The notes beneath the pieces were generated by a model. The model saw only the letters and a list, made by a program, of their open reading frames with translations, searched no databases and was not told the DNA's origin. Shown in pieces: positions 50,938-59,405 of a stretch of 64,000 bases of DNA. Position numbers and translations under genes: made by a program. Positions within the stretch are counted from its first letter, which is position 1; each line of letters begins with the position of its first letter. The stretch covers positions 1 through 64,000 of the forward strand of contig NZ_JACOOY010000014.1 in the NCBI RefSeq assembly GCF_014287705.1, in the 5' to 3' direction. The stretch comes from Dorea_D hominis. Its GTDB lineage: Bacteria > Bacillota > Clostridia > Lachnospirales > Lachnospiraceae.

Positions 50938-52002
50938 TTAGAAATCCAATTTCATGTCTCCGAATTGAATCCATCCTTTTTTTCGCATCCATTCACTGAT
51001 TCCCAGTGTTACGACTGCCGGAAGCACAATCTGTATCAGCAGAATCTTTAACAATACAACCGCTCCTGTCTCACTTGCGATCATCGTCTGCCAGGTCATG
51101 ATCTGCCCTACCAATCCTGCCGTTCCCATTCCTGATCCGGTTGCATTACCTGTCATATGCAGAAGAACTGTGCCTGTCGGTCCTAAAACCGCGCTGGACA
51201 GGATCACCGGAAACCAGATTATCGGTTTTCTTACAATATTCGGGACTTGCAGCATAGAAGTTCCAATTCCCTGTGCAAGCAGTCCTCCAATCTTATTCTC
51301 TCTGTAGCTTGCCACGGCAAATCCAACCATATTACAACAGCAGCCTATCGTCGCCGCTCCTGCTGCCAGACCGGATAAATTCAAAATAATTCCCAGTGCC
51401 GCCGAACTGATCGGCAATGTCAGTATCATTCCCATCAGTACAGAAACAATGATTCCCATCAAAAATGGCTGCTGTTCTGTTCCCCAGTTAATAACCGAAC
51501 CAAGCCACACCATAAATCCGGAAATCGGCGGTCCAAGGATCAGCCCTACAGCAGAACCTGTTCCGATGCTTATAATTGGTGTTACAAGAATATCCACTTT
51601 CGTTTTTCCGGAAACAAGATGTCCGAAATAAATCCCTACATACGCTGCAAGGAATGCACCTAATGGTTCTCCCGGACCTGAATAAACCATTGCTCCGTCA
51701 ACCAGAACTGTTCCTGCCAGCAATTTACTTGCAAATGCGCCTGTCATACCTGCTGTTGCCGCAGATACAACAACCAGCGGGCTTTCATTAAATTTGTAAG
51801 CAACTGCAACACCAATTCCTGCTCCTGTCAGAGACGCAGCTACTTTGCCAATTACAAACAGTATCGTTCCTGCCTGCCCGGGAATAAAACTTCCGATCTG
51901 CTGAATGATCGTGCCGATGATCAGCGTTGCAAACAAGCCCTGCGCCATCGCACTTAGCCCTTCAATAAAAATCCGATCCAACACTTTCTTTACTTTTTCC
52001 AT
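50938..52002 (-). CDS. PTS_EIIC_2-type membrane permease
   Basis: This 354-residue protein has about ten helices, including IEGLSAMAQGLFATLIIGTIIQQIG, VDILVTPIISIGTGSAVGLILGPPI and LGPTGTVLLHMTGNATGSGMGTAGLVG. These match the PTS_EIIC_2 family, which resembles PTS IIC permeases but often stands without IIA/IIB genes. The substrate and energy coupling are unknown. AGGTGGG precedes the ATG. Confidence 0.85.
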   Translation of the reverse strand: MEKVKKVLDRIFIEGLSAMAQGLFATLIIGTIIQQIGSFIPGQAGTILFVIGKVAASLTGAGIGVAVAYKFNESPLVVVSAATAGMTGAFASKLLAGTVLVDGAMVYSGPGEPLGAFLAAYVGIYFGHLVSGKTKVDILVTPIISIGTGSAVGLILGPPISGFMVWLGSVINWGTEQQPFLMGIIVSVLMGMILTLPISSAALGIILNLSGLAAGAATIGCCCNMVGFAVASYRENKIGGLLAQGIGTSMLQVPNIVRKPIIWFPVILSSAVLGPTGTVLLHMTGNATGSGMGTAGLVGQIMTWQTMIASETGAVVLLKILLIQIVLPAVVTLGISEWMRKKGWIQFGDMKLDF

Positions 52003-52126
52003 TTTCCCACCTCATAATTACACCCAATACATCATCTGTATTGTTATGTGTCTTGTCATTTAGGAAAATCCTATCATAGCTTCTGCCAAAAAGCAACTTC
52101 CATAAAAAGTTTACTCTCTAAAAGTG

Positions 52127-52155
52127 TTTACTTTTTCTCAGAAAACGACTATACT
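52127..52155 (+). promoter_or_regulatory. Sigma-A promoter of the small-protein pair
   Basis: TTTACT (52127-52132) and TATACT (52150-52155) are 17 nt apart, 33 nt before the first small gene. Confidence 0.65.
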
Positions 52156-52187
52156 CATTTCATTATCAGGAAAGCGAGGGAACACTT

Positions 52188-52451
52188 ATGTTTCGTTTAT
52201 GGGGCAAAGAATTTAAAGACAATCATATGCTTCGGGACACTGTGATCTGTGATGATTCAGATGATACAAGAACCCATAAGATCTTTCACGCACTGGAAGA
52301 GATCTGCTATGAATTTGATCTCAGCAAACCAATCTGGCTGGAATCTACGATAGATGAATTTAAACGCCACGATAAGACAAGATTTTATCAGGATAATTTT
52401 GTAGATTCTATTGATTTTGATTATCTGGAAATCCATATTATAGAAGAATAA
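52188..52451 (+). CDS. Conserved small protein of unknown function (87 aa)
   Basis: This protein is acidic, with no membrane helix or signal peptide: FRLWGKEFKDNHMLRDTVICDD at the N-terminus, RTHKIFHALEEICYEFDL in the middle and FDYLEIHIIEE at the end. The alternation of strands and one long helix suggests a compact alpha/beta fold. Similar short proteins occur in related Clostridia, but no function is known to me. AAGCGAGG precedes the ATG. It shares a promoter and terminator with the next gene. Confidence 0.75.
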   Translation: MFRLWGKEFKDNHMLRDTVICDDSDDTRTHKIFHALEEICYEFDLSKPIWLESTIDEFKRHDKTRFYQDNFVDSIDFDYLEIHIIEE

Positions 52452-52465
52452 AAAGGAGTTTTATC

Positions 52466-52717
52466 ATGCTGGAACCAATCGGATTATCTTTACAATTTTT
52501 AAAGAAAGAAGTCTATACCGGTTCTCATCACGGTATGCGCTATTTATTGCAAAAAGATGAGGATACATTAAAAGCATGTACCTATCCGGAACCATATTGT
52601 TTTGAGAAGACTGCTGATGAGAAGAAAGAATGGAAGAAATTTGAATTTTCCGCAGATGGACTTACGCAGGCCTTGGAATGGCTGTCGGAAGTTCACGAAA
52701 AGTCTTATAATGATTAA
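52466..52717 (+). CDS. Conserved small protein of unknown function (83 aa)
   Basis: The 83 residues begin LSLQFLKKEVYTGSHHGMRYLLQK, then CTYPEPYCFEKTADEKKEWKKFEF and a C-terminal helix (GLTQALEWLSEVHEKSY). It is soluble and highly charged. AAAGGAG lies 8 nt before the ATG. It is always downstream of the 87-residue protein here, 14 nt away, so the two probably form a functional pair. No known domain is recognised. Confidence 0.75.
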   Translation: MLEPIGLSLQFLKKEVYTGSHHGMRYLLQKDEDTLKACTYPEPYCFEKTADEKKEWKKFEFSADGLTQALEWLSEVHEKSYND

Positions 52718-52752
52718 AATTCGATATTCATGTAATATGTAAACAAAGGCAC

Positions 52753-52796
52753 AAAAAATGTCATGTACCGGTTCTTGCTGATACATGACATTTTTT
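52753..52796. terminator. Bidirectional terminator after the small-protein pair
   Basis: AAAAAATGTCATGT and ACATGACATTTTTT form a perfect stem with a 16-nt loop. It can stop both the small-protein operon and the convergent Na/Pi gene. Confidence 0.88.
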
Positions 52797-52871
52797 ACCC
52801 AATTTTTTTATTCGAGTCCAGATGTCTTACTCACAACGGATAAAATACACTTTGCGAGTTTTATCCGCTGA

Positions 52872-54506
52872 TTACTCTTCAAGTACTTCTTCTGCGATAT
52901 TTCTTGCATGGTCAGAAATACGTTCCATACAAACCAGCGTATCTAAGAATACAATACCCGCTTCTGTATTACATTCATTATTAGACAGTCTCTTAATATG
53001 ACGGCTCCGCAGTTTCACCTCAAGGTCATCCACTTTTGTCTCTTTTTCAATAACGCGCAGTGCCTTCTCATGGCTCTGCTCTTTAAATGCATCCAGTGCA
53101 TAGAAATAGCTTTTCGCAGTCTCCTCAATCATTTCTTTTAACTGCTTCTTTGCTGTCTCAGAGAAGGATGCTTTCTTATCTCGGAGTGTCTCTGCAAACT
53201 CAGAGATATTTTCACAGTAATCACTGACACGTTCCATATCGGAAAGCACCTGTAACAGATGTGCTGCCTCCTGATGCTCTTTCTCACTGATCTGTAAGGA
53301 AGATAATTTGATTGTATAATTGGTAATTCCCGCACAGAGTCTGTCAACATCACTCTCATCATTTTTCAAAATATCAATTGCTTCCTGATCCTGTGTATAC
53401 AATACATCTTTTGCAACTTCAATGGATCTCCTTACGATCTCGCCCATACGAACGGTTTCTTTTATCACAGACTGCAGAGCAATACTCGGTGTCTGTAACA
53501 TACGTTCATCGAGAAGTACTGTTCCCGGATCATTGGCGTCTTCATCCACACGGCCGATCTTCTTGGCAATTTTCACGATCAGGTTAGATGCCGGGAATAA
53601 CATAACTGTCGTTGCAATGTTGAAGAATGTATGCACCATACTGATCTCTGTCTGTGTAATATTTCCTGTTCCTGCCTGTGGATTCAGCACGGTAAAGTAA
53701 ACGATTGCAATGATACTGAAAATAATCGTTCCGATGATATTAAAGATCAGGTGCATAAGTGCTGCTGCCTTCGCATTCTTTTTCGCACCTACACTGGATA
53801 AAATTGCTGTAATACAAGTACCGATATTCTGTCCCATGATAATATAAATAGCTGCACTGAATGGTACCAATCCCGCTGCCGCAAGACTCTGCAGAATACC
53901 AACCGATGCGGAAGAACTCTGAATCACTGCCGTTACAAGCGCTCCAGCCAGAATACCGAGGATTGGATTCTTTCCTAATGTAACAAACATCTGTACAAAT
54001 CCGTCAAATTCTTTCAGCGGCTCTACTGCTGATGACATCGTAGAAATACCGATAAAAAGTAAACCAAAGCCAACAATAATATTGGCGATTTCTTTGGATG
54101 TACGTCTCTTGCCTGTCAACATGATAACCACACCGATAATCACTGCGATCGGTGCTAGCTTCTCCGGGCTTAAAAATTCTGCCCACTCTACGGAAGATAC
54201 GAGCCATCCGGTAACGGTTGTACCAACGTTGGCACCCATGATCACTCCCATTGCCTGGGTCAGGTTCATGATTCCGGCATTAACAAAACCAACGACCATG
54301 ACGGTTGTCGCTGAAGAGCTCTGAATGACTGCTGTGATAGCAGCTCCTAGTAACACTCCCATCACTTTGTTCTTCGTCAGCACTTCCAGCAGTGATTTCA
54401 TCTTGCTTCCCGCTGCATTCTCCAGTCCCTGTGCCATGATCTGCATACCATAAATAAACATTCCAAGACCACCGACAAAAGGTATCAGTATATCTACATA
54501 ATTCAT
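52872..54506 (-). CDS. Na+/phosphate cotransporter family protein with PhoU domain
   Basis: This is a 544-residue protein. The membrane half (residues 1-310) holds the duplicated NptA/PNaS repeats with the QSSSATT signature twice: AVIQSSSATTVMVVGFVNAG and AVIQSSSASVGILQSLAAAG. Residues about 340-544 are a PhoU-like helical bundle (ERVSDYCENISEFAETL, ERISDHARNIAEEV) with acidic metal-binding motifs. It couples Na+ to inorganic phosphate movement, and the PhoU part likely senses or regulates it. TAGGAGGA precedes the ATG. Confidence 0.92.
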   Translation of the reverse strand: MNYVDILIPFVGGLGMFIYGMQIMAQGLENAAGSKMKSLLEVLTKNKVMGVLLGAAITAVIQSSSATTVMVVGFVNAGIMNLTQAMGVIMGANVGTTVTGWLVSSVEWAEFLSPEKLAPIAVIIGVVIMLTGKRRTSKEIANIIVGFGLLFIGISTMSSAVEPLKEFDGFVQMFVTLGKNPILGILAGALVTAVIQSSSASVGILQSLAAAGLVPFSAAIYIIMGQNIGTCITAILSSVGAKKNAKAAALMHLIFNIIGTIIFSIIAIVYFTVLNPQAGTGNITQTEISMVHTFFNIATTVMLFPASNLIVKIAKKIGRVDEDANDPGTVLLDERMLQTPSIALQSVIKETVRMGEIVRRSIEVAKDVLYTQDQEAIDILKNDESDVDRLCAGITNYTIKLSSLQISEKEHQEAAHLLQVLSDMERVSDYCENISEFAETLRDKKASFSETAKKQLKEMIEETAKSYFYALDAFKEQSHEKALRVIEKETKVDDLEVKLRSRHIKRLSNNECNTEAGIVFLDTLVCMERISDHARNIAEEVLEE

Positions 54507-54672
54507 TGTCTTCCTCCTACAAATATATCCCTTATGCTGTTTTTTAAGCTTATTTTTTTACAATTTCTTAATTTATTCTTAATAAGCTCACTGTTTTTAC
54601 AATACCATTTGTTATAGAAGAACACAATCTTTTTTTCGATTTTTTTATATCTTTTTGGTATCTCTTTTTCAA

Positions 54673-55029
54673 TTACTCCTTCATTTTCGGCTCAAATATA
54701 AGCGAAGCCAGATATCCAAATATTAAAGCACCGGCAATTCCCGCCGCACTTGCCTGGAAACCTCCCAGAAAAATTCCGATCACGCCTTCTTCGTCAACCG
54801 CCTTTCTGACACCTTGCCATAGGAGATTTCCGAATCCTGTAAGGGGAACGCTCGCACCGGCGCCCGCATATTCCTGAATTGGTTCATAGATTCCAAGTAT
54901 GCCAAGTACTGCCCCGGTACACACCAGAAGAACCATGATCCGCCCGGGCATCAGTTTCGTCCGGTCTAACAGAATCTGCACCAACGCACAGATTAAACCG
55001 CCCACCCAGAATGCATTGATATATTCCAT
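54673..55029 (-). CDS. spoVAE: Stage V sporulation protein AE
   Basis: ATG 55029 follows AGGAAATAAG. Longer readings lack a ribosome site. The 118-residue protein has four helices: MEYINAFWVGGLICALVQILLD, IMVLLVCTGAVLGILG, SVPLTGFGNLLWQGV and FQASAAGIAGALIFGYLASLIF. It is a component of the SpoVA channel for dipicolinic acid in the inner spore membrane. It ends the spoVA operon and follows spoVAD by 78 nt. Confidence 0.93.
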   Translation of the reverse strand: MEYINAFWVGGLICALVQILLDRTKLMPGRIMVLLVCTGAVLGILGIYEPIQEYAGAGASVPLTGFGNLLWQGVRKAVDEEGVIGIFLGGFQASAAGIAGALIFGYLASLIFEPKMKE

Positions 55030-55107
55030 CTTATTTCCTGCCTTTCTTTTTTGTAAAATTGAAGGAGAAATACTCTCTCCTGCCAAAGCGTTCATTTATA
55101 TCACATG

Positions 55108-56124
55108 CTATGCATGTTCCAGTACGATCGCATGTGCGATCCCCGGCACACTCGCTCCCTCGTTGTAACTAACCGTAGACATAAGAGCCCCGGTCGGCAC
55201 AAACAATACACGCTTCCATTCACCGCTTTCTATTTTCGGCAGAATATAAGCACTGAGCGTTGTCGCAGCACAGCCACATCCACTGCCCCCGGCATGTGTA
55301 TCCTGCGTACTCTGATCAAAAATCTGCATTCCACAGTCCATATGCATCTTTTTAATATCTATATCTTTTTTTCTCATCAAGTCAAATAGAATACTCTGTC
55401 CGACATAGCCAAGATCTCCGGTTATGATCCGGTCATAATCTTCGGGCTGTCTTCCAAAATCTTTAAGATGCTGCCAGATCGTATCACATGCCGCCGGCGC
55501 CATACAAGCCCCCATATTCTGGGAATCTTTTAAGCCGTAATCAATGATCTTTCCTGTTGTAATTCCAGTGATCTTCACACGACTTTTCTTCTGTGCTCCA
55601 TCCGCACCGATGATGAATGCACCACTTCCGGTCACAGTCCACTGCGCGCTCAAGGGGCGCTGGCTGGCATAACCGAGCGGAAAGCGGAATTCTTTTTCCG
55701 CACAGGCAAAATGACTGGATGTTACAGCAAGCATATACTCGCCATAGCCTGCCCCCACGCACATAGCTCCCAGTGCAAGCGCTTCACCAGAAGTAGAACA
55801 GGCGCCATACAGACCGAACAGTGGGATTTCAAATTGTCTTGCTCCCATAGATGTGACGATTCCCTGCCGTAGCAGATCACCTCCAAATGTCAGCCGGATG
55901 TCCTCCGGTTTAAGACCTGCTTTTCCGAGCGCAATCTGGCATGCTTCCTTCTGCATTGTACTCTCTGCCTCTTCCCAGCTGTCTTCTCCGAAAAGATCAG
56001 TTTCTTCTATAATATCAAATAACTCCCCAAGCGGACCTTCTCCTTCTTTTTTCCCAACAACAGATGCACTGCTTATAAGATATGGTCCTTCTTTAAAAAT
56101 AATACTCTGTTTTCCTCTTTGCAT
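55108..56124 (-). CDS. spoVAD: Stage V sporulation protein AD
   Basis: ATG 56124 follows AAAGGAGTCTG. The 338-residue soluble protein has a thiolase-like fold: GEDSWEEAESTMQKEA, FGLYGACSTSGEALALGA and GSGCGCAATTLSAYILPK. In Bacillus SpoVAD binds dipicolinic acid directly at the spore membrane. The start is only 2 nt from the spoVAC stop. The family carries altered thiolase active-site residues and is not catalytic. Confidence 0.95.
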   Translation of the reverse strand: MQRGKQSIIFKEGPYLISSASVVGKKEGEGPLGELFDIIEETDLFGEDSWEEAESTMQKEACQIALGKAGLKPEDIRLTFGGDLLRQGIVTSMGARQFEIPLFGLYGACSTSGEALALGAMCVGAGYGEYMLAVTSSHFACAEKEFRFPLGYASQRPLSAQWTVTGSGAFIIGADGAQKKSRVKITGITTGKIIDYGLKDSQNMGACMAPAACDTIWQHLKDFGRQPEDYDRIITGDLGYVGQSILFDLMRKKDIDIKKMHMDCGMQIFDQSTQDTHAGGSGCGCAATTLSAYILPKIESGEWKRVLFVPTGALMSTVSYNEGASVPGIAHAIVLEHA

Positions 56125-56126
56125 CT

Positions 56127-56606
56127 TCAGACTCCTTTCCCGAAAATACAGTAAACAATACCCAGTACCCAACTGGTGAAGATTCCATATAAGATCACCG
56201 GTCCTGCGATTGTAAAGATCTTGCAGCCAATTCCCATGACCTGTCCTTCTTTTTTATATTCAATTGCCGGTGCTGCTACCGAATTGGCAAATCCGGTAAT
56301 CGGAACAAGTGCCCCTGCACCTCCCCATTTTGCAATCTTCGGGTAAATATTGAATCCTGTCAGCAGAACACTTAAAAATACCAGTATCAATGAACACCAG
56401 CTTCCACCGATTTCTTTGGTCATTCCCATATTTTCACACCAGTTCAGTAAAAATTCCCCGATCGTACAGATGATTCCGCCGGTCAGGAATGCGCGGAACA
56501 TATTTGTTCCAAGTGCATGCACCGGTGTTTTCTGTTTTACATATTTTTTGTAGTTTTCTTTTTTCATTTCCTGCGCTTTTTTGTCATTTACCTCATTATT
56601 TAACAT
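56127..56606 (-). CDS. spoVAC: Stage V sporulation protein AC
   Basis: This 159-residue protein has a basic N-terminal tail (KKENYKKYVKQKTPV) and four helices, including MFRAFLTGGIICTIGEFLLNW and GAGALVPITGFANSVAAPAIEYK, the SpoVAC signature. It forms a mechanosensitive dipicolinate channel in the spore inner membrane. It lies 4 nt after spoVAB and 2 nt before spoVAD, in an unbroken operon. Confidence 0.95.
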   Translation of the reverse strand: MLNNEVNDKKAQEMKKENYKKYVKQKTPVHALGTNMFRAFLTGGIICTIGEFLLNWCENMGMTKEIGGSWCSLILVFLSVLLTGFNIYPKIAKWGGAGALVPITGFANSVAAPAIEYKKEGQVMGIGCKIFTIAGPVILYGIFTSWVLGIVYCIFGKGV

Positions 56607-56610
56607 TCTG

Positions 56611-57030
56611 TCATTTCGCCTCCTGTAAAAGAATCCATATACATCCGAGTGTTTTCCCGGCTGCGATTCCTAAAATAATACCTGCAAGGCAGTTCACCAG
56701 ATTAAAACGCCGCATAAATACCGGGAACAGATTCAGGATCTCTGCCAGCGCCATTGCCCAGCAGCCGACAAACATCCCTGAAAATATCCCCACTGCCGCC
56801 AGCAGTATCACACCGCCATGAAGCGGTATCTGATAGAGCCAGAACAGATTGCCCAAAATACCGCCAAGCATTACGCATGTTTCGTACCACTGGATCTTAT
56901 CTCCTGTGTGTGTCCGGTCTGCGAAATCCGAGATTACGCCAAGTTCTGCGATAAATGCAAACAGACCACCTGCTGCCACCGCACCTGCACTACTTCCTAT
57001 GACCGCAAGAAGAATCTGTCTGATCCACAT
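56611..57030 (-). CDS. spoVAB: Stage V sporulation protein AB
   Basis: ATG 57030 (MWIRQILLAVIG) follows AGGAGAGGGAG. A start 11 codons earlier has none. The 139-residue protein has four or five helices: AVIGSSAGAVAAGGLFAFIAELG, LGGILGNLFWLYQIPLHGGVILL and FNLVNCLAGIILGIAAG. It overlaps spoVAA by 41 nt. It is part of the forespore spoVA operon that loads dipicolinate. Confidence 0.92.
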   Translation of the reverse strand: MWIRQILLAVIGSSAGAVAAGGLFAFIAELGVISDFADRTHTGDKIQWYETCVMLGGILGNLFWLYQIPLHGGVILLAAVGIFSGMFVGCWAMALAEILNLFPVFMRRFNLVNCLAGIILGIAAGKTLGCIWILLQEAK

Positions 57031-57646
57031 GAAGCTCCCTCTCCTTTCTCGAATATGTTTCAATCAGGGTTGTCTGAATATCATTTTCATACAGCCGCAT
57101 CTCTACTTCCATCGGTGTCGGATCAACGGTAAATTTCTTCTTTCCAAAATGATTGAAGAAGATCAATATTCCAACTGCAAGTCCAAGACTGTATGTCAGT
57201 TCCAGTATGGTAAAGCCATCCGGTTTATTCCCCATGATCTGTGTGTATATCTGGTCGAAAAGTTTGGGTGCATCCACATCGTTATTAAATGCCATGATGG
57301 AAAATGCCGCACCAAAAAAACTCAGCACGGACACAAACACGACTTTTATGCTCTGCATGAATCTGCTGCCTTTCCCCGGCTCTTCATAGGTTACAATAAA
57401 ATCAGGCTCTCCGATACTCTGCACGTCTGCGTTCGGATACACTTCCTGTATCATAGAAACAACTTTCAGCACCGATACCACTACACGACCGTTGATTCCT
57501 TTTAACAGGCGAAGAGACCGGACTTTTGCTTCCATTGATGGATTCACGCATGTAATCTCCAGCACTTCTCCCAATGTTATGTCCGGTTTCTTTACTTCTG
57601 TATTACGACCTGCCTTAATATAGATTGTTTCACTGTTCGATGCCAC
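56990..57646 (-). CDS. spoVAA: Stage V sporulation protein AA
   Basis: GTG 57646 follows GGGAGGCAGAAA. The 218-residue protein has an N-terminal soluble domain (ETIYIKAGRNTEVKKPDITLGEV, LRLLKGINGRVVVSVLKVV) and then two helices (VVFVSVLSFFGAAFSIMAF and LTYSLGLAVGILIFFNHFG), as in SpoVAA. It starts the spoVA operon here and overlaps the small gene upstream by 17 nt. Function within the SpoVA complex is not fully defined even in Bacillus. Confidence 0.93.
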   Translation of the reverse strand: MASNSETIYIKAGRNTEVKKPDITLGEVLEITCVNPSMEAKVRSLRLLKGINGRVVVSVLKVVSMIQEVYPNADVQSIGEPDFIVTYEEPGKGSRFMQSIKVVFVSVLSFFGAAFSIMAFNNDVDAPKLFDQIYTQIMGNKPDGFTILELTYSLGLAVGILIFFNHFGKKKFTVDPTPMEVEMRLYENDIQTTLIETYSRKERELHVDQTDSSCGHRK

Positions 57647-57797
57647 TTTCTGCCTCCCACCTTCTATCTACCAGCGTTCCTTCCGTCTCTCTTTCCGCCG
57701 CATTACACTCTGCAAAATAATAGATCATACCGGTCAGAACCGCTGCCGCCACAACGCAGATCAGGCATATCCGGAACTTCTTTCTGGTTTCATCCAT
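57630..57797 (-). CDS. Small single-helix membrane protein between sigF and spoVAA (55 aa)
   Basis: The frame gives MDETRKKFRI, a helix CLICVVAAAVLTGMIYYF, and an acidic tail ending RWEAESGIEQ. AAGGTG lies 5 nt before the ATG. It starts 65 nt after sigF and overlaps spoVAA by 17 nt, so it is translated in the same forespore operon. Bacillus subtilis has no gene at this position. The topology is a short basic cytoplasmic end, one helix, then an external tail. The function is unknown. Confidence 0.75.
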   Translation of the reverse strand: MDETRKKFRICLICVVAAAVLTGMIYYFAECNAAERETEGTLVDRRWEAESGIEQ

Positions 57798-57861
57798 ACT
57801 TTCACCTTCTTTCTGTGATTAGTATGGATGGTTCCAGAAAAATTATTCATGGATATGCCTG

Positions 57862-58575
57862 TCAGATCTGTTCCCGCATACTTTTTAATATTTTTTTCTC
57901 CATCCGGGATACCTGTACCTGCGAAATGCCAAGTTCTTCTCCCACCTGAGACTGTGTGCGTTCTGCAAAATATCTCAGATAGATCAGTCTTCGTTCTTCT
58001 TTATTAAGACTTGCCAGCAATTCTTTCAAAAACATGTGATTCAGCACTTTTTCCGTCTCTTCTGCCGGACTTGCCAGTTTGTCTGCCAGTGTCAGCTCCT
58101 GTCCGTCTTTTCTGTAGATTGGTTTATGCAGAGATTCCAATTCTCCGGTCGCTTCAAACGCCTGTACCAGTTCTTCCGGTTCTACCTGCATCTCTGCAGC
58201 AACTTCTGTAATACATGGCTCGCGTCCCAGTTTTTTACCAAGTGCTTCCTGACAGAGATACCCGCGGTATGCCAGTTCTTTCAGCGATCTGCTCACTTTG
58301 ATCATTCCATCGTCCCGCAGAAAGCGTTTGATTTCACCGACGATCATCGGGACTGCATAAGTTGAAAATTTCACTTCATATTTCAGATCGAATTTGTCAA
58401 TCGCTTTCAAAAGCCCGATCGTTCCGATCTGGAACAAATCTTCTGCTTCCACACCCCGGTTAAAATACCGTTTCACAATACACCAGACAAGTCCTGTATT
58501 TTCTTCTACAAGCTGCGCTCTTGCCGTACGGTTGCCCGCATGTGATTTTCTGATCAAAGCGATTGTGTGATCCAT
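57862..58575 (-). CDS. sigF: Sporulation sigma factor F
   Basis: This 237-residue sigma-70 factor has region 2 at YFNRGVEAEDLFQIGTIGLLKAIDKFDLKYEVKFSTYA, region 3 at VSRSLKELAYRGYLCQEALG and region 4 at LIYLRYFAERTQSQVGEELGISQVQVSRMEKKIL. The order spoIIAA-spoIIAB-sigF and the overlap with spoIIAB (22 nt) identify it as SigF, not SigG. It directs forespore transcription after asymmetric division, including the spoVA genes that follow. Confidence 0.96.
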   Translation of the reverse strand: MDHTIALIRKSHAGNRTARAQLVEENTGLVWCIVKRYFNRGVEAEDLFQIGTIGLLKAIDKFDLKYEVKFSTYAVPMIVGEIKRFLRDDGMIKVSRSLKELAYRGYLCQEALGKKLGREPCITEVAAEMQVEPEELVQAFEATGELESLHKPIYRKDGQELTLADKLASPAEETEKVLNHMFLKELLASLNKEERRLIYLRYFAERTQSQVGEELGISQVQVSRMEKKILKSMREQI

Positions 58576-59009
58576 AATTTACGTCCTTTACCAATAGTTT
58601 TTGCCATCTTTACCGTCGTTCCTTTCCCGACTTCCGACTCCACTTCCAAAAGATCCATAAATGCTTCCATAAAGGAAAATCCCATTCCCGACCGATCCAG
58701 TTCCGGTCTTGTTGTAAAGAGCGGTTCCATTGCCTGCTTTACATCTTCAATTCCTTTTCCCTGATCAGAGATTTCTACATATAAAGTCTGTCCTTTTGTT
58801 TTACAGTGGATGCGGATGTTATGTACTTCATTTTCATATCCATGTATAATGGCATTTGTTACAGCTTCTGAAACTGCCGTTTTCACATCCGACACTTCTT
58901 CCAGTGTCGGATTCAGTGACGTCATAAAGGATGCAACAGTTACTCTGGCAAAAGATTCATTTGCCGAGCGGCTGTCAAAAATAAGTTCCATTTCATTCGT
59001 ATTTTCCAT
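58554..59009 (-). CDS. spoIIAB: Anti-sigma F factor / serine kinase SpoIIAB
   Basis: This 151-residue GHKL-ATPase has SEAVTNAIIHGYENE (N-box), VEISDQGKGIEDVKQA (G1) and RSGMGFSFMEAFMD (G2) in order. It binds SigF with ATP and phosphorylates SpoIIAA on serine. It starts directly after the spoIIAA stop, with no intergenic base. Confidence 0.96.
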   Translation of the reverse strand: MENTNEMELIFDSRSANESFARVTVASFMTSLNPTLEEVSDVKTAVSEAVTNAIIHGYENEVHNIRIHCKTKGQTLYVEISDQGKGIEDVKQAMEPLFTTRPELDRSGMGFSFMEAFMDLLEVESEVGKGTTVKMAKTIGKGRKLWITQSL

Positions 59010-59321
59010 CTACCTGTCCTCCTCATAAATCTGCATGATCCTGGTTACTCCTGACATCGTCAGTATTTTTTTCATTCTTTCACTTGTATGCACGGCACAC
59101 ACCTCTCCTCCCAGCATATAAATTCGTTTATATCTCCCCATAATGACACCGATTCCGGAGCTGTCCATAAATGTCGTATCCGTAAAATCAAAGATCACAT
59201 ACCGGATATGATTCTGGTCGATCAGATAATCGGAACGTTTCCGGATTTCTTCTGCATTGTGATGATCCAGTTCTCCGGGGAGAAAAATAGTAAGACAGTT
59301 CTCCTGCACTTCATATTTCAT
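59010..59321 (-). CDS. spoIIAA: Anti-sigma F factor antagonist SpoIIAA
   Basis: This 103-residue STAS-domain protein carries the phosphorylation motif DTTFMDSSGIGVIMGRY, in which the Ser of DSSG is the target of SpoIIAB. In dephosphorylated form it frees SigF. AAAGGAGGA precedes the ATG. A terminator ends 22 nt upstream, leaving no room for an ordinary promoter, so the spoIIA start site must overlap or precede that hairpin. Confidence 0.96.
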   Translation of the reverse strand: MKYEVQENCLTIFLPGELDHHNAEEIRKRSDYLIDQNHIRYVIFDFTDTTFMDSSGIGVIMGRYKRIYMLGGEVCAVHTSERMKKILTMSGVTRIMQIYEEDR

Positions 59322-59343
59322 TGTGTGTCCTCCTTTTTTGAGT

Positions 59344-59378
59344 AAAGAAAAAGGACATGCTTCTTCGCATATCCTTTT
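59344..59378 (-). terminator. Terminator between the TPR gene and spoIIAA
   Basis: On the minus strand AAAAGGATATGC-GAAGAA-GCATGTCCTTTT followed by TTTCTTT forms a 12-bp stem with one wobble. It insulates the spoIIA operon from the upstream TPR gene. Confidence 0.8.
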
Positions 59379-59405
59379 CTTTCGTAATTACATTCATATA
59401 TTTAT

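Noticed and set aside
59344..59405. Sigma-H promoter for spoIIA
   Set aside because: AAAGGATAT inside the hairpin matches the -35 consensus, but no RNNGAAT -10 box follows at 11-12 nt.
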